A DNA stretch of 64,000 nt, taken from Todiramphus chloris collaris. Its lineage: Eukaryota > Chordata > Aves > Coraciiformes > Alcedinidae. This document shows, piece by piece, positions 25,653-38,933 of this stretch. The stretch lies in assembly GCA_025345505.1 (NCBI GenBank), contig JANVCC010000010.1, positions 42,621,772 to 42,685,771 on the forward strand, read 5' to 3'. Within the stretch, counting starts at the first letter, position 1. Each line of letters opens with the position of its first letter. The notes below the pieces were generated by a model, which did not search any database, was not told the origin of the DNA, and saw nothing but the letters and a program-made list of their open reading frames with translations. The position numbers and the translations under genes are program-made.

Positions 25653-28429
25653 TCATACATTTAGGGAGGCAATCATACAAAATGCAGTCTCCCCCATCCA
25701 TTCAGATGTACAGTGACAGAGCTTTGAATTCCCCAGTCCTATATCTGTAAGCTAAACTCTAAGGTCATCGCTCCCTGACCTATAGCTCAGCTAGACCTTC
25801 AAAATATGCACAATGAATAAAAATCAGAAATGCCGAAGAAAAGACAGATAGAACCAATAGTACATGGAGCTTGTGCAGAATCTGGCAATGCTTTGGACCT
25901 GCCCATCTGTTCTCAGTGATAATCACCTCCCTCCACCACAGCCTTGCAAAGTGATTATGCTAAGCATGCCAGTTAACCAGTAACACACAGTTTCATTTCA
26001 AGCAAGCATGCACAGTGAAAAAGAGGACCTCTTCTGACTAACCTGAAGCATGCCTTGTGTTCAGTTTATAGCTGTATTTGATAACAATGATAATTTTACC
26101 CTTTCAGTTGCTGACAGCTATGTTAACACATACCAACTAGCTTTAAATAACATGAAAGTGGGGTGGGATTTTTTTTTTACTGTCTTGCCCAGATAAAAGA
26201 AACAATGTATTGCTCTCCAAATCAATATTTTTCAGATTTCTTCATTTTTTTGGTGCTACTATATGCTGCAAATAGTGGGAAATAAATATCTTTGAGACTG
26301 TTTACAGAGCTATAAACAGTTTAACTATAGTACATATTATAAGCCTCTACTTTCTCATTATTTGCTAATTCTTTTTTTCTCGAGTCTGAATCCGTCTTTT
26401 GAAAGGTTTACCTAAGATTACTAAGGATGAAATTTTATTCTGAGCATTACTGTGCTTCACAAAGCTATAGATCTAAAGCTTAGCTCATTAGCTATATATA
26501 ATACATTTTTAAAAGGTTATTATTTAAGGCCAGTAATACTTATGAACACTTGCACTGAACATCCAAAGGTATTCACTGCATTTTTTATTCACACACAGAT
26601 TGTTTGAACTACATGAAGACATTAAAGAAAGTAATATTCATAGAACTTGACACCTTTTAGCAACAAAATATAAGTGTTCCATTTACTAAAATTGAAAAAA
26701 TAAGATTACAGTAAAGGTTAAAAAATGTAAAGTGGTTGAAAAACTAACTTTATATGTTCTGTCAAGCACTTTGTATTTTATTCACATTTAAGACAGAGAA
26801 ACCACTTAAGAAATGGTACTTTCAAAATGAAACATCAAAAATCTAAAAGCTTGATGAGTTGCCAGGCTACCTCTGTCTTTTACTCTGTTTTATCTTGATG
26901 CTTTTAGCAACCAAATATAATACAGCTTCCAAAGTAAAATGACTGTGAAAGGATTTGGGATAGATGCAGAGATATCTGTATGCTTAAATGTGTATGAGAG
27001 TGTGGCCCATATCACATACTTTGTACGCCAAAGAGAAAAAATGCTCTTTGATACTAGTCATGTCTAACAATTTCTTCTAATTATCATGATATTACTTCTG
27101 TAACATTTACTGAATCAAAGCAAAACTAGTTCCTGGAACATGTTTTTGAGATCTAGATTCAGATCACAGATTATTCTCTCCTCTTTGAGTTCTCTTCCAG
27201 AAGATTTAGATGCTGGTATTAGCCCACAGGTCCATCAGCTGGTCAAAAGAAAGCTGCCAGATTGTTGGTAAACTAAGTACAGAACCTTTTATTCTGAGCT
27301 GATACTTTCTCCTTTATAAACTACCTACCAAATATGCCCTACTTCCCTGCAGTGCAATGAATAAAGTTTCTTTTGTGGACACTTAAGATTGTTTGTCCTG
27401 AAGGATGGCAGAAATTTATCTCTTAGTTTCCTCAGCGAATGCAAAATTCAAAGAATTCATGTGCATAATCCCACATACATTTCTCCAATAAGCAATTATT
27501 TTCACTACTACATAGCTGTACCTATTAGCTTGAACTTCTCTTGCGTCAATTTTCACATTTTAATCCTTCTTTCTACCAGGCATATAGGAAACTCAGCTCA
27601 TCTTCCAATACTGGAATTTGCTAAACCTTAAGATAGCTCATTTCTAAAAAAAATACTGTCAACATCCTTGAGAAATAGTCAATACCAAAGTTAAACGTAA
27701 CTGCTCTAGTGACAGTCTTAGTAATGCCTTCCATAAACGTAACACTATTGCTGTATTTTAACTTGCTAGTTCCCTATTTGCTTCTCAAGAACTGTACATT
27801 CTAGCTGAAGCTTTCCACTGGGAGCTCTTACTGGGATCACTGTGTTGACTTTAATTTTGACCATTGTCTTAGACTTAAAGTTGAAAAAATGACTACTTTT
27901 CAAAATACTACCTCCTGAACTTTTAACCATTGTTTTGGCTTTCCTGCTTACGTGAAGAAATTTGCACTTCACCACCACTACCACATAAAAAACCCAACAA
28001 CCTCCTACCCCCTGCATTTGAGTTCCAATAAACACATCTCCCTAGCAGTACAGACCTGGAAAGAAAGCATGGCAATGTAACTGTTGTTCTATCTCTCCAC
28101 ACATGTGAAAATGCTCCCAGCAATGGCTAGAAATTTTCCTTTTACCTCACTTGTGAAACAGGCCAACACCACTTTCTTTCAAGGCCCCCACGAAATCACA
28201 ACATAATTTTGATGTAGTACATACTACAACAGCTTGAAAACTTCTGTGAAAAACAGTGTTTCTCTGAAAAAGACAAAACCTACCTCCTCTCAGGAATCAG
28301 TCAGAGTATAGGTGAATTCAGTATAATGTGAACTGATGCATGGCCGAATGCGTGTTCACAATTACCAAGAGACAGACACATTTCAGAAAACCCAGTAGTC
28401 CCAAAGATGGGATTCAGCAAGCTCCTCGG
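25653..28429. other. AT-rich unique sequence
   Basis: No gene is supported. A 7-bp inverted repeat (ctgttta/taaacag) lies at about 26299-26320. The open frames at 27389-27631 (plus) and 27766-28123 (minus) have no recognisable domain. Confidence 0.5.
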
Positions 28430-28495
28430 AACAAGGAGCTGAAACCAGGTCTCCCATGTCTAATTGAATGCCACAACCACTAAGCTGGGTATCAA
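28430..28495 (-). mobile_element. tRNA-derived SINE head (MIR-like), minus
   Basis: On the minus strand, cccagcttagtggtt (28489-28475) resembles an RNA polymerase III A box ('tagctcagtggt' type). The string ggtttcagctcc (28446-28435) resembles a B box (GGTTCGANTCC). The text between ('..gacatgggagacct..') matches the layout of tRNA-headed ancient amniote SINEs. It is strongly diverged and has no tRNA fold that would suggest a working tRNA. The family assignment (MIR/CORE-SINE type) is inference from motif order. The segment also holds a 7-bp hairpin (agctcct/aggagct). Confidence 0.5.
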
Positions 28496-28590
28496 GCAAC
28501 ATGGCCTGAAAGCAAGCAGAAAGTGGAACAGAATAAAGGAAACTGAACAGACCCAACAGGACAGAGAAATAGATCTACAGATCATGATAC

Positions 28591-28645
28591 AGGTCAGTGG
28601 TAGAAGTGCTTACAAAGGATATAATCCCAGTTCAAATACTGTTCC
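28591..28645 (+). mobile_element. tRNA-derived SINE head (MIR-like), plus
   Basis: 'aggtcagtggtagaagtgct' (28591-28610) resembles the A-box side of a MIR head (cf. gctcagtggtagagcact). 'cagttcaaatac' (28629-28640) resembles the B box about 30 bases later, which is tRNA-like spacing. The fragment lacks a recognisable core domain afterwards. It lies about 95 bases from a similar head in the opposite orientation. Confidence 0.5.
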
Positions 28646-31600
28646 AATGAGTCTTCCAATGAATGATTTAATTATTCCATGAAGCGAAAGAACTGTGGCA
28701 AAAAAAATATCTCTTATATGAAAGAATTGAAATCTTATCTATTTAAAAGTTTGTGACATAGAAATGCTCGAGACGGCTTTAGTTCCAATTACTTCTGAAT
28801 GTGTAAGTCACCAAGCTCTGAATCTATATTAGATAGGTTGACTTTGCATTTTAATTAGCTACCCCTCTCCAAAACTTTCAGAGTGATACATTTTTTTTTA
28901 AAAAAAAGCACCCTAGTGTTCTGTGTAGCCTACTATTTTTTATAGTAGATACAAAAATGTAGGTATATGTAGATATACATATGTAGTAAAAATACAGTAA
29001 GTTACACATCAAAAAAGAGGAATATCTCACTCCTCCTCCCCCTCCAGTATTATGTGAAGTACTTATATGAACACTTCTATCTCTGATTGTGGAGACAAGA
29101 TACACTTTTTAAAATGGACAAACACACTTAGCCTTTTAGTGTGCTAGTGCTTGTGTGATACAGTTCCTCTTCAGACTAAGTAGTGCAAAAGAAAAGCAGA
29201 TGTTTCGAGTTAAGATTGAAATCAGCAGCTCTTATTAAATTAGATAAGAAATTATCCAGAAACATGGACTTTAGATCACGTAGTGTTCTCATTTCTGTCT
29301 CTATCAGGGAAAGCCATGTCAAAGAAATGTGCCTTCCTCCAGGATCAGTGAGTGTGTGACTTTCAGAACATTAGAGCTTTCACATTAAACCTAGACAACA
29401 TTACTTTTACTTCACAGACTCACAGAAACCCTACTAAACTTCCAAAATCTCCAATACTGTACTTGAACTGAAGTTTCCTTAATATCTGCTGTTGTAGACA
29501 TAAATATAGAGGGAGTATCATATGATACATTACTCATCTGGCTAAAATTCCCTGAATTTCCTTTAAACTGAAAACTGTTAATGTTTAAAGAGTTCTGATC
29601 TCAAACTGTTAATGGCTGAAAAGATGATAAACATTTGCCATGGTACAGACAAAATATATTAAAATTGCAATGAGTATTATAATAAAGTCACACAACATAT
29701 CTAATTGTTCTCCATATCCAAGTTAATTTGCAATCACTTTTAGCTCATTTAATGAACTTCTACACCAAAGGTATTTTTTTTTTCCATAAAAAGCAACACA
29801 AAAACATACTTTCTGATGCAGAAATATACTTTAAAGAAGGTACAAAACTCATTCATATAAAATTTCAGAGACTAACCTTTCCCAGCTGGTATAGCTCCCA
29901 TAAAGCAGAGTTGTGGGGAGAATTAAGGTAAACAAAATATAGTACAAGGAAGATTTTGCTCTTTTTCATCTTTCTGGTACAAACAGAAAATCCTTTTAGA
30001 ATGGAGGACTTGTAGAAATAGATCAGCTTATTTCATTGATAAGTGAAGCCTGTTATTCATCCTGTTTCTGTAATTAAGGTCTGGTTATCAATGTTTTCCA
30101 TCACTGTTTATTGTTGCTTTATATCTTGATCATACAAATACCAATGCTTGTACAGGGAAGCGTGTCTTACAAGATCAAGTGCTGGTACCAAGTCAGCATA
30201 AGCTCACAAACCCTGTTTTAAGCTCAACCATAAGGCTTTGTATAACCTGTGAAGGCAAGTACACTATCTTCTCTTAGCTGTATGAACAGTATGTCACCAA
30301 TAGTAAAAGAAAAAACAGATTGCAACAGGTATATTCTGTATGTCAGCTTCCCTTTGAAACACAAGAACAATGACTTAAGATTTCAGAGAAAACTAAAATA
30401 AGAATGTAATTGCTTTGGGAAGTACCCTTGCTTTGTTGTACATACTGGGACATTTTGACAAATATTGCAATTGTTTTGAAAAAAACATTCTGTTTCTCTT
30501 AAAACAATTCAACTCCTCAGAACTGGATCTGTGTTTTCTCTATATAACTTAACCATCAGTCAATCAAGATTGTACACATAAGCTTATTAGGTAACTGAAA
30601 CGAACCTGAATAAACACTGGTTTTATCTATTTTTAAGTGATGTGTTGATGACAGTGACTCACTGAGTGAGTCTAAAAAAGAAACTCAATGAAAACACAGT
30701 GTTTGAATCTAAAGAAGTGCTCTGGTCACTAAGCATAATGTGAGAGTTAAAAGGAGGAAAGGATGGCAAAGTTGTGAGAATGTGTAATGAAACAAAACAA
30801 CAAAAAAATGAGGGAAGATTTTTTTCTGTTCCATTAAGTTCTATCTTACCTGATTTGAAAAGATACATACTTTTCTCCATGACTCTTGTGTTTTAACTGC
30901 CAAAAGCACAGATACTAAGCTATATTTAGTACACAACCTGTGTCCTCTGCCATTCACTTCTGATTCCAGGAATGGCTGTATTTCTGTTTTGTGGCATAAC
31001 TGTATTTCATTAAAATGTTTAGAGACTCTTTGGAATTACAGTCACTTTTTAATGTAGAATCATAACAGTGACTGAATTTATGAGTATTGTTAACAAAGTT
31101 CCAGTCAAATCTAACATTAGTTCTTGATGCATCAAGACCTAAACCTCCAAAATAATGTAACCTCAGATGGTAGCAAGGAAATAATGAAAACAGTCAGCTC
31201 ATTATTTCACCCTGCATCATATCACTTAGGTTTCACTTCCATTATTTACATCCTTTAAGCTGTGTGTATTGTAACATTATGAACAGTGGTTATCTCTGTA
31301 CTTGGCAAAATAAGAGTAGTTTCTTACTGGTAAATGTAGAATATAAATCACGTAAATTACTGCAAAGGATCACAGCACATTAAGGATGAGAGAAATTATG
31401 AAAGAACATAAGAGATAATAATCATTGCCTATCTATCATCCTCAGCAGAGAGGCTTTTTCTTTTTAAGTGAACTTCTTACATTAGGTGACACATCGTGAA
31501 GTTAAAAATAGGATGAGGGTCTATGAAGGAAAAACAAATAGAGATAAAAATTTGAGATAATATTTTCAAGCACTACACCTTAGCACAGATCTCTACAAAT

Positions 31601-34600
31601 AGATCCTCTCTAAGCTGCCTCTCCTTCCTTCAAAAAGTATCTTTTTCTTACTAACAGTATTGTTTTATTAATTTTCATTAATTCATTTATTTTATACAGA
31701 TTCTGCAGTCTTTATACACACAGAACTGTATCTTGTTGCACAAGTATAAAAACTATTCAGAGAGTAAACTACTAATGAAAATTAATAGCAGAATTGTATC
31801 TAGAAGATAAAGGCTGTCAGGAAAGCTTGTGCCAAAGCAATTGTCTTTATCATTTATTTCTATTTCCACTCCAACTGGAAAATATCTTTTGTCTTAAAGA
31901 GCAATGCAAGTTGCTAAACTGGTCCTTTGAGTAAGAACTTAGGAAACTGAATGAAAGGATAAAATTTGTATTTGATTAGTCCTATATATACATCGGAACT
32001 GGGAATACTCACTTGAGTAAGGACTTTGGATATTGGTAGACCTTTACAATAGGCCTACTTGCTTTGGTTCTCAAAATTTCATAATTTTTCAACAGTGTCA
32101 GTGACCATGCTACTGAATGAAGTGAACATAAAGAGGAGAAACACGAATAGCCAGAATAAACCCCATAAAACTGCATAATCATGCCTTCTTTCACATTCTG
32201 CAAGAATTTAAATATTTCTGTTCTAACAAAATTCCTAAAAGTAGACTTATTCTAGTAGCTTTTCTGTCCTATAAAAAAAATAGAGCAATTCTGAATGGGA
32301 TTACAGCCCTTGGAATTGGAACATGCTAAAGAACTCTTGAAGGGAACAATATTTACAGTCGTACTTCCAAAAGCAGTGATTAATTTGGTTGATTAATTGA
32401 AGACATCTTTCATCTAATTTTCAAGGATGCTCAATCTTTGAATAGCCTAAGTTGCTTCAGCCCCACTGATGCCATTATATGCCATTTTGAGCATCAAATA
32501 TCACTGTTGTTGACATAATAGACCAGGTACTTCAAGTGACTGAGCAAGATTGAAAATGTCAGAGGTGTTGCCAAAAACATTTTATTCACAAAATGTAGTC
32601 TTCTCCAGCTGATGCAAAAAATCCCATTTATAACTAAAGACAAGCAATCAAACCTTCTAACACCTTATTTTTATTTTTTTTTTCCTTCTGTAAGTACATA
32701 GCACAAATCAGTAATAACATAGTAGCTTGAAAAAACTTCATGGCAAGAGGGTACATCTCTTCACTGTCATATATACAGCCTTATAAAGATAAGTGGTCAT
32801 GGTAGAAAGCAGAAACAGTGTCTCTTCTAAAAATGTATTCTATTTCTTCTGCACTTGTCCTTAACCTCTTGATGCCATTTCCCCTTTCAAAAGTGCAGTG
32901 GGAGTGTTTGTGTACTGATACTGTCTAAAATCATCTTTCCAAAACAGAAAAGATATGGGATTATAAAACAACACAGGCAATACTGTCCTGAGGGCAAATG
33001 ACTGTTCCAGCTCTTGACTCAGCAGACTTTCATTTCCCCTCACAGGCTGTTACAAAACCATAGAACGATCCAGCAACTGCATACCTTTTAAGTAGAAGCA
33101 AACATTGGGTTTTTTTCTGGGAAGAAAATTATGGTATATAGATACAATCAAAAGATACTTTTCCAGTGATAAGAAATGTGAATTCAAATAAAACTAAATC
33201 TTTCTGATATTTTATTTCCTTCATAAATCAGACTTGGGCAATCATAGACTATTCTGTGATGATTAATGCTGATTTAATGTGGATTTTCAATTATACTATT
33301 TTCCTTTGTGAAAAATCTGAAAGAAAAGTTAAAAGGAAACATTATAAAACCAATAAGCACCTTTATTCTTTATTAATCACTTTGATAAAACAGTAGGCCA
33401 CAAAATTAAGATAATATTTATAGGCCATATGAAAAATAGGAGTATTTTTTATTTCCTTTCTCCATTCAGTCTGGATGACATGAAAAGGGAAAAAATTTCC
33501 CGTCAGTACTCATCCATGTAAGTGACTAAGCAGCATTATTCACAATTTATCTTGCCATGCATCTAGAAAGTGTCATAAACTTATAAGCAATGTAATATGT
33601 GTTCTTAATATTCTTATGGCTTAATCTATCTCTAGCTAGAAAACTGAGATGAAGATGGATTAATAGTTAACAAGTGTGTGTGCTGATATTAACTTAAGAA
33701 AGAACTGTCATTAAAGATCACGGTCTAAAAACATACTTGGTCAGGAAAAATAGACACTTGTCAGAAGCATAAAAAATTAAACAAACCTAAATTAAACACC
33801 CTGATACTGACACAGTACTGCTCTCATCTTTAAACAAAACCTTGTCCCTTACTCATGGTAGCAGATGACTACTGCCTGGTGTTCTGCAATCATAGCTCAT
33901 TTTGAAAATGCTGAAAGCTTAATAGTAAGATTATAAAGATGCTAGATCAAATGAAGAGCATTATTCATGGACAGAGAACCTCAGGTGGACTGATAACAGG
34001 TAAGAAGCTGAGAATTATGTGGCTGCTATTGAGCAAGGACTACATCTCCACATTGAAAGCTCCTCACCAATGGATGTAAGTTAGCTTTTTCATTTCTTTC
34101 TTTCAAGGAGGCAATGTCAGGAATGAACAACAGTGTCTTCTGGTGGGCTTTATTTGGAGTGTAAGTGACAGTGTCTCTGTGTGTTACCACAGCCTCCCCT
34201 TGAAGTCAATAAAGCCAGGCACTTTCAAGGGACACTGCTTCTGACCTATTTTAGATGTCTATTTCAGTTTGAGATGAATCACACCAGAGAGGTGGGAGGC
34301 AGTAAAGACAGAAATGCCTACATTGTAGATGTCTGAAAATTAGGTGCAGTGAATCCTACCCTGAGATTCTGAATTGAATGTTAAAAAAACCATCAAAATA
34401 TAAGAAGAAAATATTATAATCAAGGACAAAAAAACCCCACCACTGATTAAGTACACGTGAGGGAAATTTACTATGAGAACTCACTATTCCTAGAACTATG
34501 TGAAACAAAACCAAAACTACACAAACCTGAAAATGGTTCTTCCTACTTTCCTAAAACAAATGGTATGAAAAGCAACATCTGCACCAACAAATTCACAGTC

Positions 34601-34702
34601 ACATCCAGATTCTGTCTGCAGTTATAATCATGTGTAAGATGAACATCCCAGACTAAGATACAGAACATTATGGAGCATGGCAAAATTAACTGCAAAATTA
34701 CT
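28646..34702. other. AT-rich unique sequence, no gene seen
   Basis: Six kilobases without a supportable gene or recent transposon. A short C/T tract (ctcctccccctcc) lies near 29032-29044. Open frames are all under about 76 codons and have no domain. Confidence 0.5.
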
Positions 34703-34800
34703 CATGTTTTATAAAAGGAGATACTGTGACACAAATTAAATCACATATACAAGGTTAAATAACACAGCAACCTCAGGCCAGGCAGTTTCTTATTCCTAGT
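34703..34800 (+). mobile_element. MIR-like SINE core/3' fragment
   Basis: 'gttttataaaaggagatactgtgacac..' followed by 'caaggttaaataacacagcaa' follows the order of the MIR core and 3' region. That region reads roughly: ttttacagatgaggaaactgaggcac, then ttaagtaacttgcccaaggtcacacagc. Many substitutions are present, as expected for an element active before the amniote radiation. Boundaries are approximate and a profile search is needed to confirm. Confidence 0.45.
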
Positions 34801-37568
34801 ACTGCATCTGTGCATTATTCATGTTCACTGCAGCATGAGCATGTCTCTTATATACATTAAGTGGTTACGATATACATGTATTATGATTCAAAGCTCAGAC
34901 TTTTATTGAGATTTTCATATAGGATCAAGCAGCTTCATATTTTCATAAGTATCAAGTATCTGCAATGTTAATTAATATGTTCTATTTAGGAAATCCTTAA
35001 ATAATGTTGAGCACCAGATATATAATGAACTTAACAAGTATACAAAATATATGCACCTGTGGCTAATAGTAGTAGTTTGTCATGTGTAGAAAATTTTCCT
35101 AATTGAAGTGCATTAGGAAGAATTTTAATTTGGGAAAATAAATAAAATGGCACAAGCCAATCACAGACTTAACCTGAACTATCCATAAAAAAGTTAAGTC
35201 CTTTCCTGAATGGAACATAGTACATTCTCAGCAATATCTTATGGGAAAGATATCTGTAGAAAAATTATACACAGAACATAAATTGCTTATCAGTTGTTTG
35301 TTTTTTTTTTTTTTTCATCTTTCCACTTCACCCACTGGCCTCTATTCTGTTAAGAAAATAAATAGATACATTTGGTGTAGCTATTCTACAGCAGTTACAT
35401 TTTACATAAATATGTCATGGTTTATTCCTCCTTTAACCAAACAGTGCTAATCCAGACAGGCTCTCTTCACTTAAAAAATTCTTTCCTACCCCTAATAATT
35501 TTCATTATCTGTCTCTAGATCTCCAGATAGCAGCTTACCATGACAGAATATGTCTTGCTCCTTCTCTGCATGTCCAGATGGAAATCAAAAGGAAATATTT
35601 TATCTTACTCCTACTACCATCCATTTACCAAAGTCTCCAAACCTTCTAGTTGGTGCATGAAAAATGACACTAAAATTTCAGTCTGCTGTGGTTTGCTAAG
35701 ATTGAACAACATTACACCTCAGAATAAACAGGTGGCATAAGAGACAAATTAGACAAACACAAACATAAATTGTAACTCAAAGCCACTGAACAAGACACTG
35801 AACAAAGACAATGAACAAGAAAGAAATTACATTAAATGGAAGAACAGTTTTCTACACTTGCACTCTGAAAAAAACTAAGATGACCATGGATGTGGTTTGA
35901 CAGACAAGCAAGAGAGAACAGTTGGGAAAATAAATCACAGATGAGTCAACAATTTAAATTAAACTTGTGATATTATTTTTTTTAAATTTCAAATGACTCA
36001 TTCATGATTATCTCCTCATAATTTTCCATTACATACACTCCGCCTTACAATATCTGAACAGATGAAGTTGGTTGCTCTTCAAATTAAACAAGATCTTTTA
36101 TTGCTTCCTATGACTTTAAACTGTTCACATATTAAATTAACGAGCGAACAATTCACTTGCTTTACAAGAACCTTGAAAAATTCTTCCTAATTTCTGCACT
36201 TTCATTTTTGCAATTAATTCACCTAAAACATGAAAGGGTAAACAGTTATTAGAGAACAAAATGTCCATTGTGGAATGCTGAATGTTATAGTTAGATTAAA
36301 AATGACATTTTAGATCCAGCTCCATGGTTAAAAATCATCCCTTTTCACGAGGGCTAAAAATAAGCTTTTACTATTATCAGTAACTCTCAACAAGCACGAA
36401 TCTGTTTCATGGATACCATTTCACAGACTCTTTTTCAGCTCAGTTGTTTCTCACTTCAGTTCATACTAAGACCATCCTCCTAACCAATCCCATCCCAAAC
36501 ATTATTGTGTTCCACTGTTACTGCTTGTCTCTGGAGTTGCTGAGAGACATTAACAGGGTAAGAAAGAGACTGGCATAACATGTCAAAGCTGAAACAGAAG
36601 ATGTATCAGAGCTGGCATGGAGGCTGTGACACCATTAGAAAGGAAAGGAAAGCTATATTTATAGGAGTAAATTAAATGTGTTTGGGAAAGTTCCAAATCA
36701 CTGTGTCCAACTGGCACAGAAGAGTACACAAATACGCTAGTCAATACTGAAGTGTCCAAAGAGGCTGCATGCAAACCGCTTAGTGGCAACGGTCTCTCCA
36801 ACAGTTCTATTCCTACACCATACTCAGGAGTTGACTGGAAAAAGTGTAAATTAGTGTGAATGAAAAGTGTGCCAGGATCTGGACAATAAACTACTACTAC
36901 AGATGATTGTGTTTGACCGTCCAGGAATGTTTCCCAATACTGTTTCATTTACTAGCATATAAGCCTGCCAAACCTTTACAGAACATTTAACATTAAGACA
37001 CAAAATAAATGATTTCATGCGTTTTCAATCTTGCTTTTGAAAATCATTTGATGTTTAGGTTAATATTTAAAGATAGAATATGAATGATCAACACTAATTA
37101 ACTACTTCTAAACCTTCAATCAAGATAAATCATATTATGCAGTGCAGTAGTTGCATTTTTTGGCTGAAGAATACAATACCATAATTGGGGAGAGCATGCA
37201 GATTGGTACTACATAGATGATTGATACCTTTATTTCATTTTACTCAGTTATCCATAGCTGTTGATGTAAACCAGTATGCGCTTTGCCCTCTATGGTCTAC
37301 AGAAGATAGCTGATTCCTGGTATACGTGATGCCAAATCTCCAAATCTTCAAGGTTCTTTATATGCAAGTCATCTAAACTTGGCACAAGTTACGTTATCTA
37401 CACATATTGCAATCATATCTCCTGAATACAGAGTGCACATAGTCTGAAATAAAGACTGAGAGAATAGGGAGACATAAGTTGTCAAAACTTTACAATTTTT
37501 GATATGTTTATCCATGTAGAATATTTGGAAGACTCTCCACAGTTAATAATGAAACAGCATGTGAAACA
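34801..37568. other. AT-rich unique sequence
   Basis: No gene is supported. It contains a T15 run at 35301-35315. The 121-codon minus-strand open frame at 36583-36948 is the longest open frame in the window outside CR1 and the A/C and CpG-rich patches. It shows no recognisable domain and is treated under findings. Confidence 0.5.
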
Positions 37569-37719
37569 TTGACTCAAAATTCAGGCTCAAGATTACCACA
37601 AGCAGCAAACAATGAGAAACACAGACAAAGTTCTCAAACTAAAGCACATAATGTGTACAGCAGAGTTGAAAAAAACATGGAAAACACAAAAAATGGAAAC
37701 GGACAAAACCCAACAGACA

Positions 37720-37860
37720 GGCAGGAGAAAACCAACCAACTAACCAACCAAAAACAACAACAGCAACAAACAACAACAACAACAACAAAAACCCACCACA
37801 TCAACAAAAAAACAAAACAAAACCAAACAAATAAACAAAACAAAAACCCAAAACAATACA
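37720..37860. repeat. A/C-rich low-complexity tract
   Basis: About 140 bases made almost entirely of A and C on the plus strand: CCAA units, then (CAA)n, then irregular ACAAA/AACCA units. The almost complete absence of G and T on one strand makes the plus strand open for long stretches (37569-37982). The apparent protein rich in N, Q, K and T is therefore a low-complexity artefact. The tract probably grew by slippage from CAAC/CAAAC-type microsatellites. Confidence 0.9.
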
Positions 37861-38933
37861 ATGCAGGTCATATGGGAACTGTCAAAAGTACAGAAAATAT
37901 CCTGTATTTTAAGCAGGTACTCAGATATCCTACTAATCTTCACAGAGGAGAAGACAAAGCACAAATTGAAAAGATAATATAAAATCTTTTCTTGTTATAA
38001 GGAAAACCTGTTTTCAGTGAACACATAAGAAAAGCCAAATGTAAAAAAATACAAATAAAACATTGCACAAGGTTTACATGTGTCTTGTAATCAGATGTCA
38101 GAACTCAGGTGAATACATCTAACAATACAGAAATAGAATTGGCCAAAGGATGTACATATCTTAAAACTATCTTGAAGTTAGATGCAAGTTTGAGCCTTAG
38201 AATCGAAGAACAGCAGTTCAGTGTGGAAAATAACTAATCTTGGAGAATGTTCAACTTTTGTAATATAAATTAAACCTAATTTATACAACAACGTGCATAG
38301 TCTAGACAAGAGCTATCAAGTCATAAGCAGACATTCCTAGAAAAGTATTTTGCAGTATTAAAAGAGGGTGACATAAAGCTGTTGAAACATGAGAAGAACA
38401 TGCTGAAAATGAAAAATAAAAATTATTTTAAAAACTGTTGAAAACTATTTCATGATAGTTGCATAAGGTACTACAGAAATGGCTGAAAAATGTGTCATTG
38501 GAAGAGAACATTTGGATCATGTAATAGCCAAGACAAAGAGCAACATAGCAGATTTGTTGGGCTGGAGGTGGTGGTGTCTTGTTTTATTTTTAAGGTGTTG
38601 GGCTTGGTTTTAAAACATTTGACCTTAATCTTAAGGAATGAGAGTTTTCTTGAAATAGAGGAACCGACATGATCAAAAAGTTTCACATCTTTCTCAGTCT
38701 AAGAAGGTGAAAGATGTTCCTATTCAAGGCATCATTTCACAACTACTAATTCTTTCAGAATATCAAGAAATACCACTTTTTGCAACACCTTAGACTGTAG
38801 AAATAACACTGCAAAAGCAAAAGTCTATCTCAATCCTTCAGAGATGCTTGCAGAAGGAAACAAATCTACATATGAATCATAATGTAATGTTTGAATTCCA
38901 AGTTTTGCTATCCCCTTTCATAGAAGATCCTAT
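37861..38933. other. AT-rich unique sequence
   Basis: No gene or transposon was recognised between the A/C tract and the first CR1 of the cluster. Short open frames on both strands at 38490-38686 overlap each other and look like chance. Confidence 0.5.

Noticed and set aside
28430-28495. Functional tRNA gene
   Set aside because: A- and B-box-like motifs are present, but acceptor, D and T stems do not pair properly and box matches are degraded. An old SINE head fits better.
37634-37964. Minus-strand open frames rich in V, F, C and W opposite the A/C tract
   Set aside because: They are the complement of an A/C-only low-complexity tract, so the residue pattern is forced by composition.
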